DNA of 64,000 nucleotides from Metopolophium dirhodum (taxonomy: Eukaryota > Arthropoda > Insecta > Hemiptera > Aphididae). Shown piece after piece: positions 1 to 13,113 of this stretch. The stretch lies in assembly GCF_019925205.1 (NCBI RefSeq), contig NC_083568.1:25728393-25792392 (forward strand). The letters are read 5' to 3'. The notes below the pieces were generated by a model. It was not told the origin of the DNA. It did no database searches and saw only the letters and a program-made list of their open reading frames with translations. The position numbers and the translations under genes were made by a program. The first letter of the stretch is position 1. Each line of letters begins with the position of its first letter.

Positions 1-1209
1 CTGGGGCCAGGCAAAAGTTATTACCTAAAGGTTAAGTTAAATACGGTGCTGCATTAACATTTTAAATTAAAAGGTTAATTGGGGTTTTATGGTTGCTCTA
101 TCTATATATATATATATATATATACATTAGTTGCGTCGCGGTCAGAATTTTATACGTCTATATTATGTGAAGTAATAAAAATAAGAAAAAAAACTTCCTT
201 CCTCCTATTTCTCGCCTGCAGATGTGCCGAGAGGTGGTTGAGAAAATGTGTTGTGCTACAGTACACATAATATTTACATAGGTACTATATGCCGGATTTG
301 TCGAAGGCAGTCCTTATGCTCCTTGATCTGTTTGACTCGAAGAAAAATAGAACTTACGCAGACGATACGCGAAGTCGAAATGCGTTTCAGTCAATATTAT
401 GCACGAGACTCGCATCATCACATGTTTATCTTACGGTGCCAATGAAACATTTTTTCGAAAAGTTATTAAGTGCGTTTGTATTTTTTTTTTTTATACCTAT
501 AGCGTGTATATTATAATATGCGCACTTATATTAGGTACATGCTCAAGCGCACACGCACATGAACGTCGTACGTTATATTAAACAAAATACACGTTGTTTT
601 ATTTTTCGTTTTTCCTTCTGTTTTCTCGGTCTACATTTTTGTGTAACATGTGTCGGAAATTGTTGACATTTATGTAAACTTTAAAAAGTCTCCCGTAATA
701 CACAACCAAACTTTCGGTCGTTTCGCCATAAGGGCATTATTCCTATCCAAGGTTTTAATCTGATGTCCGTGACTGAAAAATTTACACACCGCTAAACACA
801 TTGTTCGGATTTCATACGAGACGCATTTATTTTCCATATAATGCACACCTATACACACGCGCAAATCTCGTGAAATGCAGTATAATAATATTATACTGAT
901 CCAGCTTGGCCGCACGCATGTATAGTTTCGTCTCGTGTTTTCGCCGATTTAACTCTATATTATATATTATTGGGTATTATGTTTATAGAACATACGACCC
1001 ACGTGTGCGAAAAATAATTCCAAAATTTATATTTTTATTGCGGTCGTGTATAGACTGCAGCAGCAGCAGCAGCATTAAATTATATTATATAATATACAGG
1101 CACAATTTTGTACATTAAAGACATTTGATATACATTATGTGATGTGTGGTTCACCGCACGTCGTCTTTACATTTACTCGATTACGACGCTCGGTAAAAAC
1201 CGTTTACCT

Positions 1210-1210
<1 letters not shown>

Positions 1211-1244
<34 letters not shown>
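1211..1244. repeat. AT dinucleotide microsatellite
   Basis: About 17 uninterrupted AT units. Comparable TA tracts occur at 102-124, 1749-1781 and 38560-38586. Confidence 0.95.
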
Positions 1245-1247
<3 letters not shown>

Positions 1248-1371
1248 CAATATTTACAAGGTATAAAATCGTTCGTTTTGCGCGTCCACGTCACGTATAT
1301 AACAATATAACAGCAGGCGTACATTGGGGGTGGGGATCTCTCGTTTGGTTTTCCCGAGCTTTCAGTTTTGA

Positions 1372-1396
1372 GTGTGTGTGTGTGTGTGTGTGTGTG
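1372..1396. repeat. GT dinucleotide microsatellite
   Basis: About 12 pure GT units followed by a G-rich run. Confidence 0.95.
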
Positions 1397-1584
1397 GAGG
1401 GGGTAGGGGGGAGGTGAATCGATCGTTCGGCGCCGAAAGTGAAACCGAAACGGCGGCGATGTATTTCGTTTCCGACTTACTATATATACTGTATACTATA
1501 AATATATGGAACCCCGCCCAAAGAACGCGTGGCTGTAAAATGTTTACGACGGGTAAAACATTATATATATTATAAATATATGTG

Positions 1585-1597
1585 TATATAAAAGGCG
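1585..1597 (+). promoter_or_regulatory. TATA-box-like sequence at the start of a GC-rich patch
   Basis: TATATAAAAGGCG is a textbook TATA box with GC-rich 3' flank and is followed by GC-rich DNA for about 150 bases. I see no clear insect initiator (TCAGT) at the expected 25-35 bases downstream, so promoter function is uncertain. TATA-rich words are common in this genome. Confidence 0.25.
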
Positions 1598-1750
1598 TGG
1601 TCGGCGGAGGGGGTGCCGCGGTCGGAGGGGTGAGAAACACGTACGCGCGTCTCTCTCCGGGCCGGTTTCGCCATAAATACTTGATGAACGGAAGTGCATT
1701 GACAAGTATCCGGTGGCGGCGGCGGCTTCGTCGTCGACGGTGGCGCATAC

Positions 1751-1781
<31 letters not shown>

Positions 1782-4311
1782 GTTTATCCAGTAATTTCCA
1801 GAGAGTTTGACGTCTCACTTTACGACGGAGAGTACAGTCGGACAGCGCGAGGGGATGGTTAATGTATTTCGGCCGACAATCCGCGCCCTGTACGTACGCC
1901 CGCGCGCTTTTGATATCGGATTTTGACGCGGCGACCGCTTCGTGGCGCTTCCGCGTTATATTATGTATACCCAAATATCTAAACATATAGGTATACGGGT
2001 TTACCGTTTTCTTATCGCAAGTCACACGTCTGTGCGTTTTCCGTTCCTCCGGATATAATAATATATTATCGTCGAGTCGCCGCAGCACCGTGTATATATA
2101 TATATATATGTCTCGGGTACGTACGTTAGACATCTTGTCACATTATATATAACGCAGGTACACGCGTATTATTACCGTTGTATGTATAATATATGTGCAG
2201 CGCAGATTCGGATTGAATATCATACCTCGTCTACGTTGTTATGACGGGATCTCGTGGATCCATACATTATACCTGTGCGTGTGTCAGTTAGGTGTGTTAT
2301 ACATAATATTACAGAGACGCGTGAAACCCGCAATGTCGTCGTTGTACGGCGCGATATGGGGTTGGTGGCTAGGGGTGAGGGACGAAAACGCAAAGCGAAA
2401 TACACCACAAGACGTTATATTGTCGTCGCATAGGCTCGTCATGGCGTAGCCGCTGCACCGTATATACGGAGGAAATCGAATTCGAAGAGAATATGATGTG
2501 TCGTTATTGTTTTTTGTATTTTATTTTTAATACCGTTCTCCAAAATATCGTCCGGTACAAAAAGGCACTCGGATATTTAATGCATCGCATTTTTCGTACA
2601 CGTTGGTTTACCCTCGATGGGCGATGCATTCGGGGTGCCGGACGCCTAAATGTTTGATATACTACACGCAGTTAACTTTTTGAGTACTTTATATATATAT
2701 TATAGAGAGAGAGATGATGACCCATACAATTTTAATGAGACTCCATTTATGTCTAATGGATTTACTCTCGCCGTATTTTTCTATCGGTGCGAGTTTCATA
2801 TTACTTGACGTCGAACTTTGCGAAAGGGACGACGAGTGTTTGAGAATAACGATTAATAATTATAATATTATTCATAATGTGATTGCTTTACCCCGGCCAG
2901 GTCGAAATCAAAACGTATTGTTTGCTGCAACGGTCATCAGTAGGTACGCGTTTTAATAACGTATTAAACAGCGTGTGTCGTGCATTCGATTAAATATTAT
3001 TGTGGCGATTTGCTAAAAAGTATTACTTATATATATTATTATCACTATACCCATTGCAGGCAGCAGTTTGGGAAGTAGTTCGGTTTTTTTTCTTTTCAAT
3101 TTCGAAATGCTCGTATATTATACGGCTTACTATAATATGCCTCGTTGATTTAAAAAAAATAAAAAATACTGGAACAGCAATTTATTCGACGACTTCGAAT
3201 AATAATATATAATATCATTACTATTATTCTCTCTGCAGCAGCTATATAATATAGTTATCGTCTGCGCGGAAAACCCTCGGAAATCCTATAAGAGTTCCGC
3301 GGATAACAAAGCCGGCCGGTAAATCTTATTTTTGGTGGAAAATTTTCCGTGCCGACGAAATAATTTTTTCCCCGACATCGCAACCGTGGTCTTAAATTAT
3401 TTCTCGCCGTGCGCATATTATATATTAAATTCTCTTTAAAGTAATACTAATACATAACTACATTATATTATAATATAGACACGATGCTGATAATAATAAT
3501 CACAAAATGTACACGTTATTATTATATACAACGCGATAAGGTGTGTCGCCCCAAGAGTTTTAGCTTCTCGCCGTGACGTATAAAGTACGTCATATTATTA
3601 TTATTATTATGTACACGATAATAATAAAATAATAATAATAATCTACATGTTGGTGTGTATAATGTTATACAACTAAATTGGATCGTGGCCCCGCACCTCC
3701 CCGAACGCGTACATTGTCTCCCACACACGCCGTGTTTACCGAGATTGTAGCGTTTATATATTTTATATAATACACATGAGATATATATATATATATGCGT
3801 ATTATATGCGTTGAAAACAAATTGACTGTCTCCTTACTGCTCCGGTGACAGGATAACAATGACTGCGCGGCAAACATCAGTTTAAATTTTAAAGCTCGGC
3901 AAACATCGTGAAAAGGTAGAGGTTTTTCACAAACAAAAGGTTAGCGGTTGGCGGGCGGGCGGCCGGTAAACATCACGGGGGCGAGAGGAGAAAAAAAAAG
4001 ATAATAATAACGATTGCGAAAAATAAAATAACAATAAACGATAACAATGAAAGCTCCTGTACGGCTGTACCTAGGTATACAGTATTATAATAGTGGGTAG
4101 GTATTATAATGGGGAATATAATATCGCGTGGCGTATATTATATCGCTGCAGCAGTATATTATAATAATATTATATATATATTATACGACGGGGCTCAGTA
4201 AAACCGCCCGTAATGTCTTGTAAATTCGTAAATACGTATAAATTTCAACGACCCACACCGTACGCACACACGCCATATTATAATATTATTATCTTTGTAC
4301 ATACACAGACG

Positions 4312-4314
<3 letters not shown>

Positions 4315-4369
<55 letters not shown>
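4315..4369. repeat. AC dinucleotide microsatellite, longest of its kind here
   Basis: About 27 uninterrupted AC units; likely length-polymorphic. Confidence 0.97.
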
Positions 4370-4373
<4 letters not shown>

Positions 4374-4541
4374 CCGTACGCGTATGTGTACAGTGTGTGT
4401 GTGAGCTGTAGTTCTAAGAGGGTAACAGGAATTTAATGAACGGTCGGACCGGCCAAATATGTCTCCCTTTATTATTAATATACCCGAAATGTATAAGCTG
4501 TTAAATCAATTTAGGGTCAACTGCTGCTGCCGCTGCCACTG

Positions 4542-4568
4542 CCGCTTCTGCCGCTTCTGCCGCTTCTG
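4542..4568. repeat. Nine-base minisatellite CCGCTTCTG x3
   Basis: Three perfect copies of CCGCTTCTG preceded by CTG/CCGCTG-type sequence. The multiple-of-three unit looks coding-like, but no plausible exon surrounds it. Confidence 0.85.
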
Positions 4569-4760
4569 GATGGCGGCTGTGGGTGATGTTAAGATATAAC
4601 GGCAAGAAATTCATTTGTGCGGTTTGTATGCACAACGCCGCCGTAGCAAAAACTAATATTATGCAAAATTATACAGAGTGATTCGGCGTATATACGATTT
4701 TAATTCGACTGTAAATATTATAATGCGGCATAACACTGCAACCTTGGAATTTGATATCGC

Positions 4761-4782
4761 TACGACGACGACGACGACGACG
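4761..4782. repeat. ACG trinucleotide repeat
   Basis: Seven ACG units, CpG-containing and therefore unusual in an AT-rich genome. Confidence 0.9.
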
Positions 4783-7569
4783 CTACGTATCGCTATAATA
4801 CACCACCCCTAACATTAAATACGTTGCTTTTCGTCGGTATAGTATAATAATATTGTACGCACTATTATTATTATCGTCATCGATTTGTAATGTTTACGTG
4901 CGGCCGATGCGATAATGTCGCCCGACGACACACGACAGCGGCGGGACCTGCAGCAGTGTGCAGAGAGAACAGAATATTATTGTTGATCCGCCGCCGCCGT
5001 CTAGGAAAGTTCAGCGACGGTATATACATCGTCACTGGATACCGTATTATGCAACGCGGAATACAACAGAGTGACGTCTTTGGAGTTTCGGAGCCTATAA
5101 CCGATAGCGCAGCAGCTTATAATGTTATGGAAAACGGTAAAAAAATAATCAGTTTTCGGCTCATCTCGGTCCGCGCTAATAGCTGCACGCGCTGGTAAAA
5201 TGTTTGTTAACTTTCGACGTTATTTATCTTCCGTTTTAATAAAAATCATCGGACCGCATATTGCGTCTCTGTATACACTTAATAGCATCGTTATACCTTC
5301 TATTACTCGTTATTTATGTCTTTCGTATTATTATTATTATTATACTCAAGTTTTTAAAACCCTCCTTGAGTTTTTTTAATATTACTTATTTACGGTTATT
5401 ATTCACCGTTTTTTTACGGCGTAGCTGTGCGGCGGCGTGCGTGACTTTTCGATCTTATCGATACAATGCAAAATAATAATTACGATATTCACTTTCGATC
5501 GTTTGATATTTGCAGATATTTGAAAATTATTGTAACGGACATGATATATTCCAAACAATTTATAACTGTTGCAGGATACACTTACTAATAGTCATGCCAA
5601 ACGACATCATTTATAAATAACCTAAAAATAAAAACATGTATAAACTTTACATTTTAAACTAACATATATATTATTATATCTGTAAGCCAATATTTATAAT
5701 TAATATTATCTAATATCGGTGTATACGTAAAATGTAATTACAGGCTAATGACCCAGTTATTTATTTATTCTCAATAATAAAAGTAAAAAAAAAAATAACT
5801 ATTATACAACCGATTATTTCTGAACATTGAAAACCATTTTAAAAGCTCAGTTTTACTCACAGAGTTAAATATTTAGGATTGAGGTTGTAAGTTTGTAACC
5901 CATTTTTATTAATAATTTTAAAATCAATTAATTCTAACCGAATGAAGATCCTCGATTGACTTTTTGATTGTCCATCTGTACGGTTCATAAACGTTTAATA
6001 GTACCCATTAAAAAATAAATATAATAACGATCATTACTGTCGTTATGCGTACCGATTAAACCATATTGTATTACAATAAATTACATATTATGTATATTGT
6101 ATAATGTATAATATTATGTTATAACGTAATAAATCGCTAAATGAAATTGGCCTGAGGGAAAATGTGAACAAGATACAAACACTGAAGCTCGGTTGAAGTA
6201 CATAAGTTGTGTAAAGACGGTTTTTTTTATTTGTTCCGCCAAAAATGCCAGTATCGCGTTTTTCCCCTCTGGCCCGGATGTGATGGTCAACGGTTTTGAC
6301 GGTGGTCTGGGACGGTGGTGGAAGTGGGAAGTCTCTCAAACTCGACTGATCCGTTTTGAACTTTTCCCGTACACTTTTTAATATAATAAATAGGTCCGTT
6401 GTATTTGTCAAAAAGTTTGACGGCAAAATATATATTAGAATATTATACACTTTTTTTTTAACCGTACCCTCTTTTGTCAGCCAAGATTTAATATCGGCCG
6501 TTAGTTGATGGATGACGGTTGCGTGTTACTCGCGATCTATATTCGAGGTTGGGGGGGGGGAGGGGGGAAATACACATATATACATATAGGCTTCTAAATG
6601 TTACGTATATAATACAACATATTAAAGCACCGGTGCTTGTGTGAATCTACAGCATAAAAACCATAATAATAATAGACGAACACATGTTTTGAATTATTAT
6701 TAGTCAATGGTGTTCTGGCGGCATGTCAAAAATCAAACTAACGCACCTACTGTTGAATATTTCACCGTCAACGTCATTAAGTAAACACGATATTATAACA
6801 TTATAGTTATAATACAGTTTTTTTTTTATTACTATACGATGCAATGTGACGGAAAAATTAAATGAATTTTAAGTAGTTCAACTATTACGAACGACTTAAA
6901 GTCGAAAACAGCTTTACTCTTGACTTTATAATATTTAAATTAAATGTATAATTTTATTTCTTTATTTTCACGGTCGTTAATCTTTTAAAATATTTAAACT
7001 TAAATTACGTTAACGAAAATATAAGGCACAAATATAATATATAAATACATTTTAATACGAAAAGATCTCAGTTCTATTAAAATGCGTATTTCGTCTGGCG
7101 CTCAAAAGCCACCGACTAAACGACTTTGGAAAACTCCTTTTTTTTTCGTCCCTGGATGGGGTTGGTTTTGTGAAATATTATAATTCCGAACGAAATGTTA
7201 AAACGGCTTTTATTATAATATAAGATATTTTATTATCATATTATTATACGCCACAGACTTCTGATAGCATATAATATTATTATATATTTAGTACACGAGA
7301 GTGACGCGCGACGACGTTTAATAATGATAATAACATTATGATGACACGACGATAGGCAAAAAAATCTCCCCGAATTGGGGAGGGTTCACTGCCATCCGCC
7401 GTTGTATCGTGTTATGATGGTATAATATTATAACATATTTTATATTTTATACACAATAACAAAATCTACACGTTTTCGATAACTTTTTAATAACGTTACG
7501 ATATCACGTAAGGCGCAAAGCCGTTCGATTAAATATTTTTATTATTGTATCGAACGTAATATATGAAAT

Positions 7570-8810
7570 ATGTGAAACACTTTTATGTCGCCAGGCACGT
7601 GGCTCTCCGCCGTTGACGTCGAAACGAGGTGTCGCCGGCGAGCAGTGAAGCGTCTCGTCTCGGTGTAGAAATTCCGTCGATGGCGGTGGCGTGTAACCTC
7701 CGTAAATAAGAGGCCAATCGCGTTTTATTTCGTTATTATTATTATTATTGTGTTATATAGGCGTCAAGACTCGTCTGTCGCACGAAACCTCTGCTCCCGC
7801 CTCCACCAAGACGTGGAAGAGAAAACGAAAGGAAAAAAATACGCACCCGTCCAATTAAAGCCGACATAATTTATACGACGGCGGCACCGGGTCATTTATT
7901 AAAGGCGGCGGCCTCCGTGTAATTTCATTTCGCGCGAGCCGTGTCGGTGTTCTCTTTTATTTCCACGTATCCCGGCTGCACAATATCTTCTACTCTCCGT
8001 TTCCCATCGCCCGAGTGCGTATTTATAAAATTTTATATTATAATCCTAAACCGCGGATGGATGCACTGCAACTGCACTCCTCACGCGCAAGACACCGTGT
8101 TGTATGTATCATGATTTGGGCGCCGTCGTCACTCGTCATTGCAGCGGATACGAACATATTTTAAAATATATTATTATTGTTGTTGCACATCGTGTATACC
8201 ATTTGAAATCGAAAACAAACACAGTGCGACTTTGCGGTTCGTTTAGAAGGCGTCGGAGGCGCATGACGTGAAAGAAAAAAAACAGATAGCGAGAGAGAGT
8301 GTGAGTGAGAGAGAGAGAGAGTGAGAGAGACTGCCGATCGAGGGACAAGGGGAGAGAGACCCGAATGACTCTGACGAGGCGGCAGTGGCGGTCCGTTTGT
8401 TTGTTTGGGGCGCCGACGGCGGTAACGGAAAGTTTCTCTCGCCCCGCCGCGCCGCCATGGCTGCAGACGGCCCGAAAAACAACAACACGGAAAATGATAT
8501 CTACTCCGCCGCAACCCTCCCGCCTATTGCCCACTCCGCCGCTCCATCCCGGCCCGCTCCTTCCCGGACGGCATTTGGAATTTAAACGACGACGGTGGCA
8601 AAAAAACACCCTTCCCTCCTCCTACCACTCCTCGCACCGCCCAATTGATCGAGAGAAGAAATATTATTATATATATATCGCGAGCGACGAGCGCGCGCGT
8701 GTGGGTTTAATGATGTTTCGGCAAAATTGGAACGTGGAAAAACTTTGTAAGCACAACACGCGAAAAGCGTGGCGCGACCCCACACACACACACACACATA
8801 TACATAAATA
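7570..8810. other. GC/CpG-rich patch with purine/pyrimidine tract
   Basis: A marked shift from the AT-rich surroundings. It contains a GA-rich tract at 8290-8330 and a strong Kozak-like GCCGCCATGG at 8451-8460 opening a 43-codon frame (MAADGPKNNNTENDIYS...). Overlapping frames of up to 168 codons occur on both strands, which argues against any single real protein. It could be a promoter or 5' untranslated exon of the host gene. No supporting splice evidence was found. Confidence 0.35.
8290..8330. repeat. GA-rich tract
   Basis: Interrupted GA repeat with GTGAGTGAGA breaks. GA tracts are binding sites for GAGA-type factors in insects; that role is not shown here. Confidence 0.9.
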
Positions 8811-9158
8811 AATATATACACACACAGTTACATGTACATATAAATCGGGCGTCGTTTTACACATAAATCATAATTGGAACTGTAATCCAATAAAAAATTA
8901 ATATCAAACCCGCTGTGAAATATGTGGAGCAAGTAAGCGTATACGGGCAAGGAGCGGTGTACATGATATGTGTTATTGTACGGCGCGCCGGGGAAAAAAA
9001 ATGATTTTTCTACGAAATCGTGTTACCGTAAGTTACTGTGCCGAGGATGCTGAGTTTGGGCTCCTTATTTTTTCTTTCCCTCTCTCGAGCCGTTATTTTT
9101 ATATTTTATTCGTATGGTCGTCAATAATAGTATAATAATAATCCGATTCCGCGGTTTG

Positions 9159-9183
9159 ATTATTATTATTATTATTATTATTG
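9159..9183. repeat. ATT trinucleotide repeat
   Basis: About eight ATT units. A similar tract occurs at 13089-13113. Confidence 0.92.
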
Positions 9184-11509
9184 TCATTACTATTCAGAGT
9201 GCAGCGTGTTCTTATACTCTCTCTCTTTTTACTCGTTTAATATTTCAAACGAAATCAACTTTTGGGATTTAATTCGCGGTTATCGACAGAAATTCCCGCC
9301 GGCGCAGACTTATATAATAATATATCATTTTATTCGGACGGACGTCGAGCGATGCCATTTCGAACGAAGATCGCTGGATTTCATATGGCAATTAATATTT
9401 ATATGTTTGTTATTGTTGCGTATATCACGGTTTGTTTCGAACCGCTATGATAGTAAAGTAAACATTCACCCGGTTGTAGAACAATATGAAAACAAAAAAT
9501 AAATATAAATATAAAATGTACGTGGAAAAATCTGCAGCTTCGAATCAAAACGAGTATAACAACATTTGCACGAAAATTTTTTTCAGACATATTGCATCTA
9601 ATAATCAAGTATTTTAACCAATGTTTAGTTGCAAAAATCGGAATCGATATAGTTATTAATTTAACTAAAAACGTTGAACAACCATATTATTAGCATATGG
9701 CCCTCTCCGCATGGCTTAGTTAAGTTGAGTCTTTTTGAGCGTCGAGCGTGTACCTATATATAATATAGGTACATTACTATTCGTTTTCGTCACAAAGTAG
9801 TTAAGGTGACCTCATAATCATGATAACAGGTAAAAGTAATAATATAATAATACTTTATAGTGTATGCAACGACGCGTGTACAACTGTAGGTACGTTCATC
9901 GGCATTGTTTTCGACGACACAATAATAATATTGTAATTTATTATTATTGTTATTATCGCGATATTTGCGGATGAAGAATCGTGGGCGATTTTAGTTCAAA
10001 CACGCGCGCGCGCCCCGGAAACACTGATAAGGGATGATAAATGATCGAGAGGGATCCCGCGTGCGCCGACTGCTGAAGAGGGGTAGAAAAAAATCCTTTC
10101 CGGAATTGAAAAATGTAACCCATCGGACGGGCGTCTAATTCGGAATAACTGCTGCTACGCCATAATACAGATACTATACATATATATCATAAACGCCAGC
10201 AAGGATGAAGCCACGGTAGGTGGAGAGGGGGCACACAAACGTTGTATACGTCGTATGTGTCGCACATAAATATCGTCCTATCCCCCCTCGCCAGCCCTTG
10301 TTAATAAAAATTGCGATACCTATATTCGTATTATATATATATATATGTGTGTGTCCCCAACGCGTTTATGATTTGTTACCCGTTAAGTCCATTTAAACGT
10401 AACGCCGCGCATGCGCAAATGCTTTAACCCCGATTTATTATTATTATTATATTATAATATATACGAACGCGGGAGTATGATATAATAAATATACTTTTTT
10501 TTTCGGGTTTACGCCCGCGGAACAATAATTTCACCCAGACGACAAAAAAAAAATATAATATAATAACGGTGATTTTTTTTTCTGATTTACCTTTTTATTT
10601 ATTTCTACGCGATACACTCGCAATTCCTCCTCGTCGTGTGTATAATATAATAACTTCATTTAATATGGCTACTTTCCGTTTCTTTCCATCCCCTACAGTC
10701 TACACCACTCGACCACGACTTGTAGCTACTATACACGCATTTTATACACGCGTGATGGTTATATACCATACGGTATAAATGACGTATAAAGTACATTCGG
10801 AAAACGCTCGCCGAAGACTGAAGACTGTTGCACGATTATTCGTAATAAGACGGTTATACATCTATACCTATAGATTTTCAGGGTGAACATACTACGCATA
10901 TTATCATAGGGTGCACCGCAGCGGAGTATTATAATTATAATATAATATTGTTATTCGTCATATTATATTATTTTAATTCTATTATATAAAGGTGGCACAT
11001 AAGTGGAGACATGGAGCTGAAAAAAACGGCCCTCGTGTTTTGATTCGATAAATAATATTGTGTCCTCTTCTCGGATAAAACGTAAATTCCGTGGGCACTC
11101 ACTCCCTATGCAAACACTTTATGTTATTATTATAATGATATTATATAATCCGTTTCAATTCGTATAAAACGTCACAGTTATTATAATGAAAACGTAAAAA
11201 CAGCGCATGGCGGTAGCCGGAGGGAGAGATTACACAGAGTTTATGTCATATATACGTGTAATAAAAAATGGTTGCGGTAAGTTATCCGAAAAATTATTAA
11301 TTCTACCTGAAATCGTTCCTCGCCTGCACCAGTGGTGGAGAACCGTAAAAAAAAAAAAAACCAGAAGTTTGTTTTTTAATAAAAACGCATGTATAGGGTC
11401 ATGATATTCAAGGAAGACAATATTGGATTGTTCGGTGTTCCCATTGACATTGGTTTAAAATCGAGCTTCCAAGAAGTTACATGTGCGATATGTACCAGCA
11501 AAACGTATC

Positions 11510-11552
11510 GTAACGTACCGGACTCGGACTTAGATACGAGCCGGTACGTAAC
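11510..11552. other. GC-rich perfect-like hairpin
   Basis: Left arm GTAACGTACCGGACTC pairs with right arm GAGCCGGTACGTAAC around a 12-base loop, with one bulged A and one mismatch. The arms are unusually GC-rich for this AT-rich stretch. It could be a structured RNA element, a paired binding site for a dimeric factor or a relic of an inverted insertion. No function is assigned. Confidence 0.6.
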
Positions 11553-12359
11553 TGCTACACGTGTCGATACTTATTGAATTCTTCTTCTAGGAAATCTTGT
11601 ACAATTCAAGGATTTGTCGGATTCACATACAATATACCTCATACATTGGAAATCGTCGAATCCTCTTTCTACCACACACCATATTATAATATAATATAAT
11701 TTTCAATAACTCAAATAACAACCCTTTTCTGGGAATACTATTTTCGACCAATGTAAATATCTAAATATGATGTGCCATTTATGTACATTTCGTAAAACCG
11801 AAAAAGTATACCACGTCGTAATAACACGAAATAATAATAATTACCATCTTTGAGCGCAGTCGTCGACCGCTTTTTGGTTTCGTCGAAGTAACCTGCAGGC
11901 TCGGAGAAAATAGAAACGGTCCGGAGAGCGAATACGCGCGAACCGTCTTGGGAAATCAGACGATAAAATATTACCATACAACTCCGTTTTAGAACCACAT
12001 TACACTACGAGGAAAAAATCAAAGTAAAATATGTCGAACGAAAGTACGAAAGTACAATGGCATTAAACGTAAACAGTAGGTACGGACGTTGAGAAAAACC
12101 GAGTGCAAACACTGTAATATGTATGTTATTAATTTATTATGAAAAATAGTAAACAGTTTCGACGACAAAACGTGCAAAATTAAACATCGAGCCACAGATT
12201 TTGAAGCAAATTAATAAATATGCATAGTATTATTTCATACAATATAATACATGATACGCAGCAGAATAAATTATTTTTGGAATTTTGTGAAATCGTTACG
12301 GTCGCCGATGGCCAAGATGAACCGTACGAGTTGTGGGGTGCCAAGAATCTTACGTTGAG

Positions 12360-12588
12360 TTACATAATCGTTGTTAAGAAGGCTACAGTCTCGGTGTAGC
12401 CTTTGGTTTCAGGTCCTAGTACAGTGTCAAGGATCGGATCTATTCCGATATTTTGTCGACCCCGTTCGTATTTGAGGCATAATATGTTTCACAGTCAGTT
12501 TAACACCGCAGACTTCACACGTGGGGGCTTCTTGCTTTGCCATTCGGTACCCGTGTGTAAGTCATCGCGTATGTCCAATAATTCTCAT
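12360..12588 (-). pseudogene. Remnant of a Jockey/I-type non-LTR retrotransposon ORF2 C-terminus
   Basis: The minus strand from 12588 reads MRIIGHTR, a stop, then LTHGYRMAKQEAPTCEVCG, followed by VKLTVKHIM. The pattern R-IGHTR-LTHG ... C..C ... LTVKHI is the characteristic end of the RNase H domain and zinc-knuckle tail of Jockey/I-like retrotransposons. The frame then breaks. A second frame gives ILDTVLGPETKGYTETVAFL followed by a stop at 12360-12362, which resembles the C-terminal segment of the same polyproteins. An in-frame TGA, a frameshift and a missing stretch after KHIM show it is long dead. The rest of ORF2, upstream on the minus strand (higher coordinates), was not recognised. The sequence down to about 12290 may be its 3' untranslated tail. 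Specific family not determined. Confidence 0.75.
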
Positions 12589-13088
12589 TCGGGATACATA
12601 CCTAACTATGTATGATAATAATAATAACATGTCAAGCTGCGAAGACTACGTCAACTCGTCGCCAATCGCTTCATTTTTTAAAACTCTGAAATCGTTTTGC
12701 TTTGCCCGCCGTCCGTTTTGACTTCAAATCTATAACACTATACAATACAAATGTATTAAACGTCTGTTGAGCAATATCATACTAATCATAATACTATTAT
12801 TCACTCGACGACCGATCACAGGGCAGCGTTTCGATTCTTGGAACACCTCGCGCGATCGCAATAATAATAATAATATAATTTAGTAGTTGTGCACGTGCAC
12901 AATGTTATAATATTATTTATCGACTGGTACTCTGAAAGTCCGCTCATGGAGACTGCGTAGTTCAGTTTCCGAAAAGTCTAATTTAACCATCTCCCCGTCC
13001 CCACCAGACATTATTCCTGGAATTTCGCCGGAGCGTTTTTCACTGAAATCGAATTTCCAATAACGGTTATGGTTTGCTTAAATAATTA

Positions 13089-13113
13089 TATTATTATTAT
13101 TATTATTATTATT
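13089..13113. repeat. ATT trinucleotide repeat
   Basis: About eight ATT units in AT-rich DNA. Confidence 0.92.

Larger units (their letters stand above)
1280..2470. other. GC/CpG-richer patch, non-coding by inspection
   Basis: CpG-containing sequence with GT, GGC and TA microsatellites. Open frames run on both strands through simple repeats (poly-RRR, poly-P, YIYIY) and therefore look spurious. Candidate regulatory DNA only. Confidence 0.4.

Noticed and set aside
1570..2133. 187-codon minus-strand frame
   Set aside because: Runs through TA repeats giving Tyr-Ile strings and Pro runs; no domain.
6088..6450. 120-codon minus-strand frame
   Set aside because: No recognisable domain and no splice or promoter context; length is within what chance allows over 64 kb.
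8136..8811. Frames of 157 (-) and 168 (+) codons
   Set aside because: Mutually overlapping, dominated by simple repeats (Ser-Leu from GA/CT tract, Thr-His from CA tract), no recognisable domain.
11207..11404. Short frame MAVAGGRDYTEF... reaching a GTAAGT donor at 11277
   Set aside because: No similarity to the N-terminus of a known protein and no downstream acceptor partner; donor-like words are common by chance.
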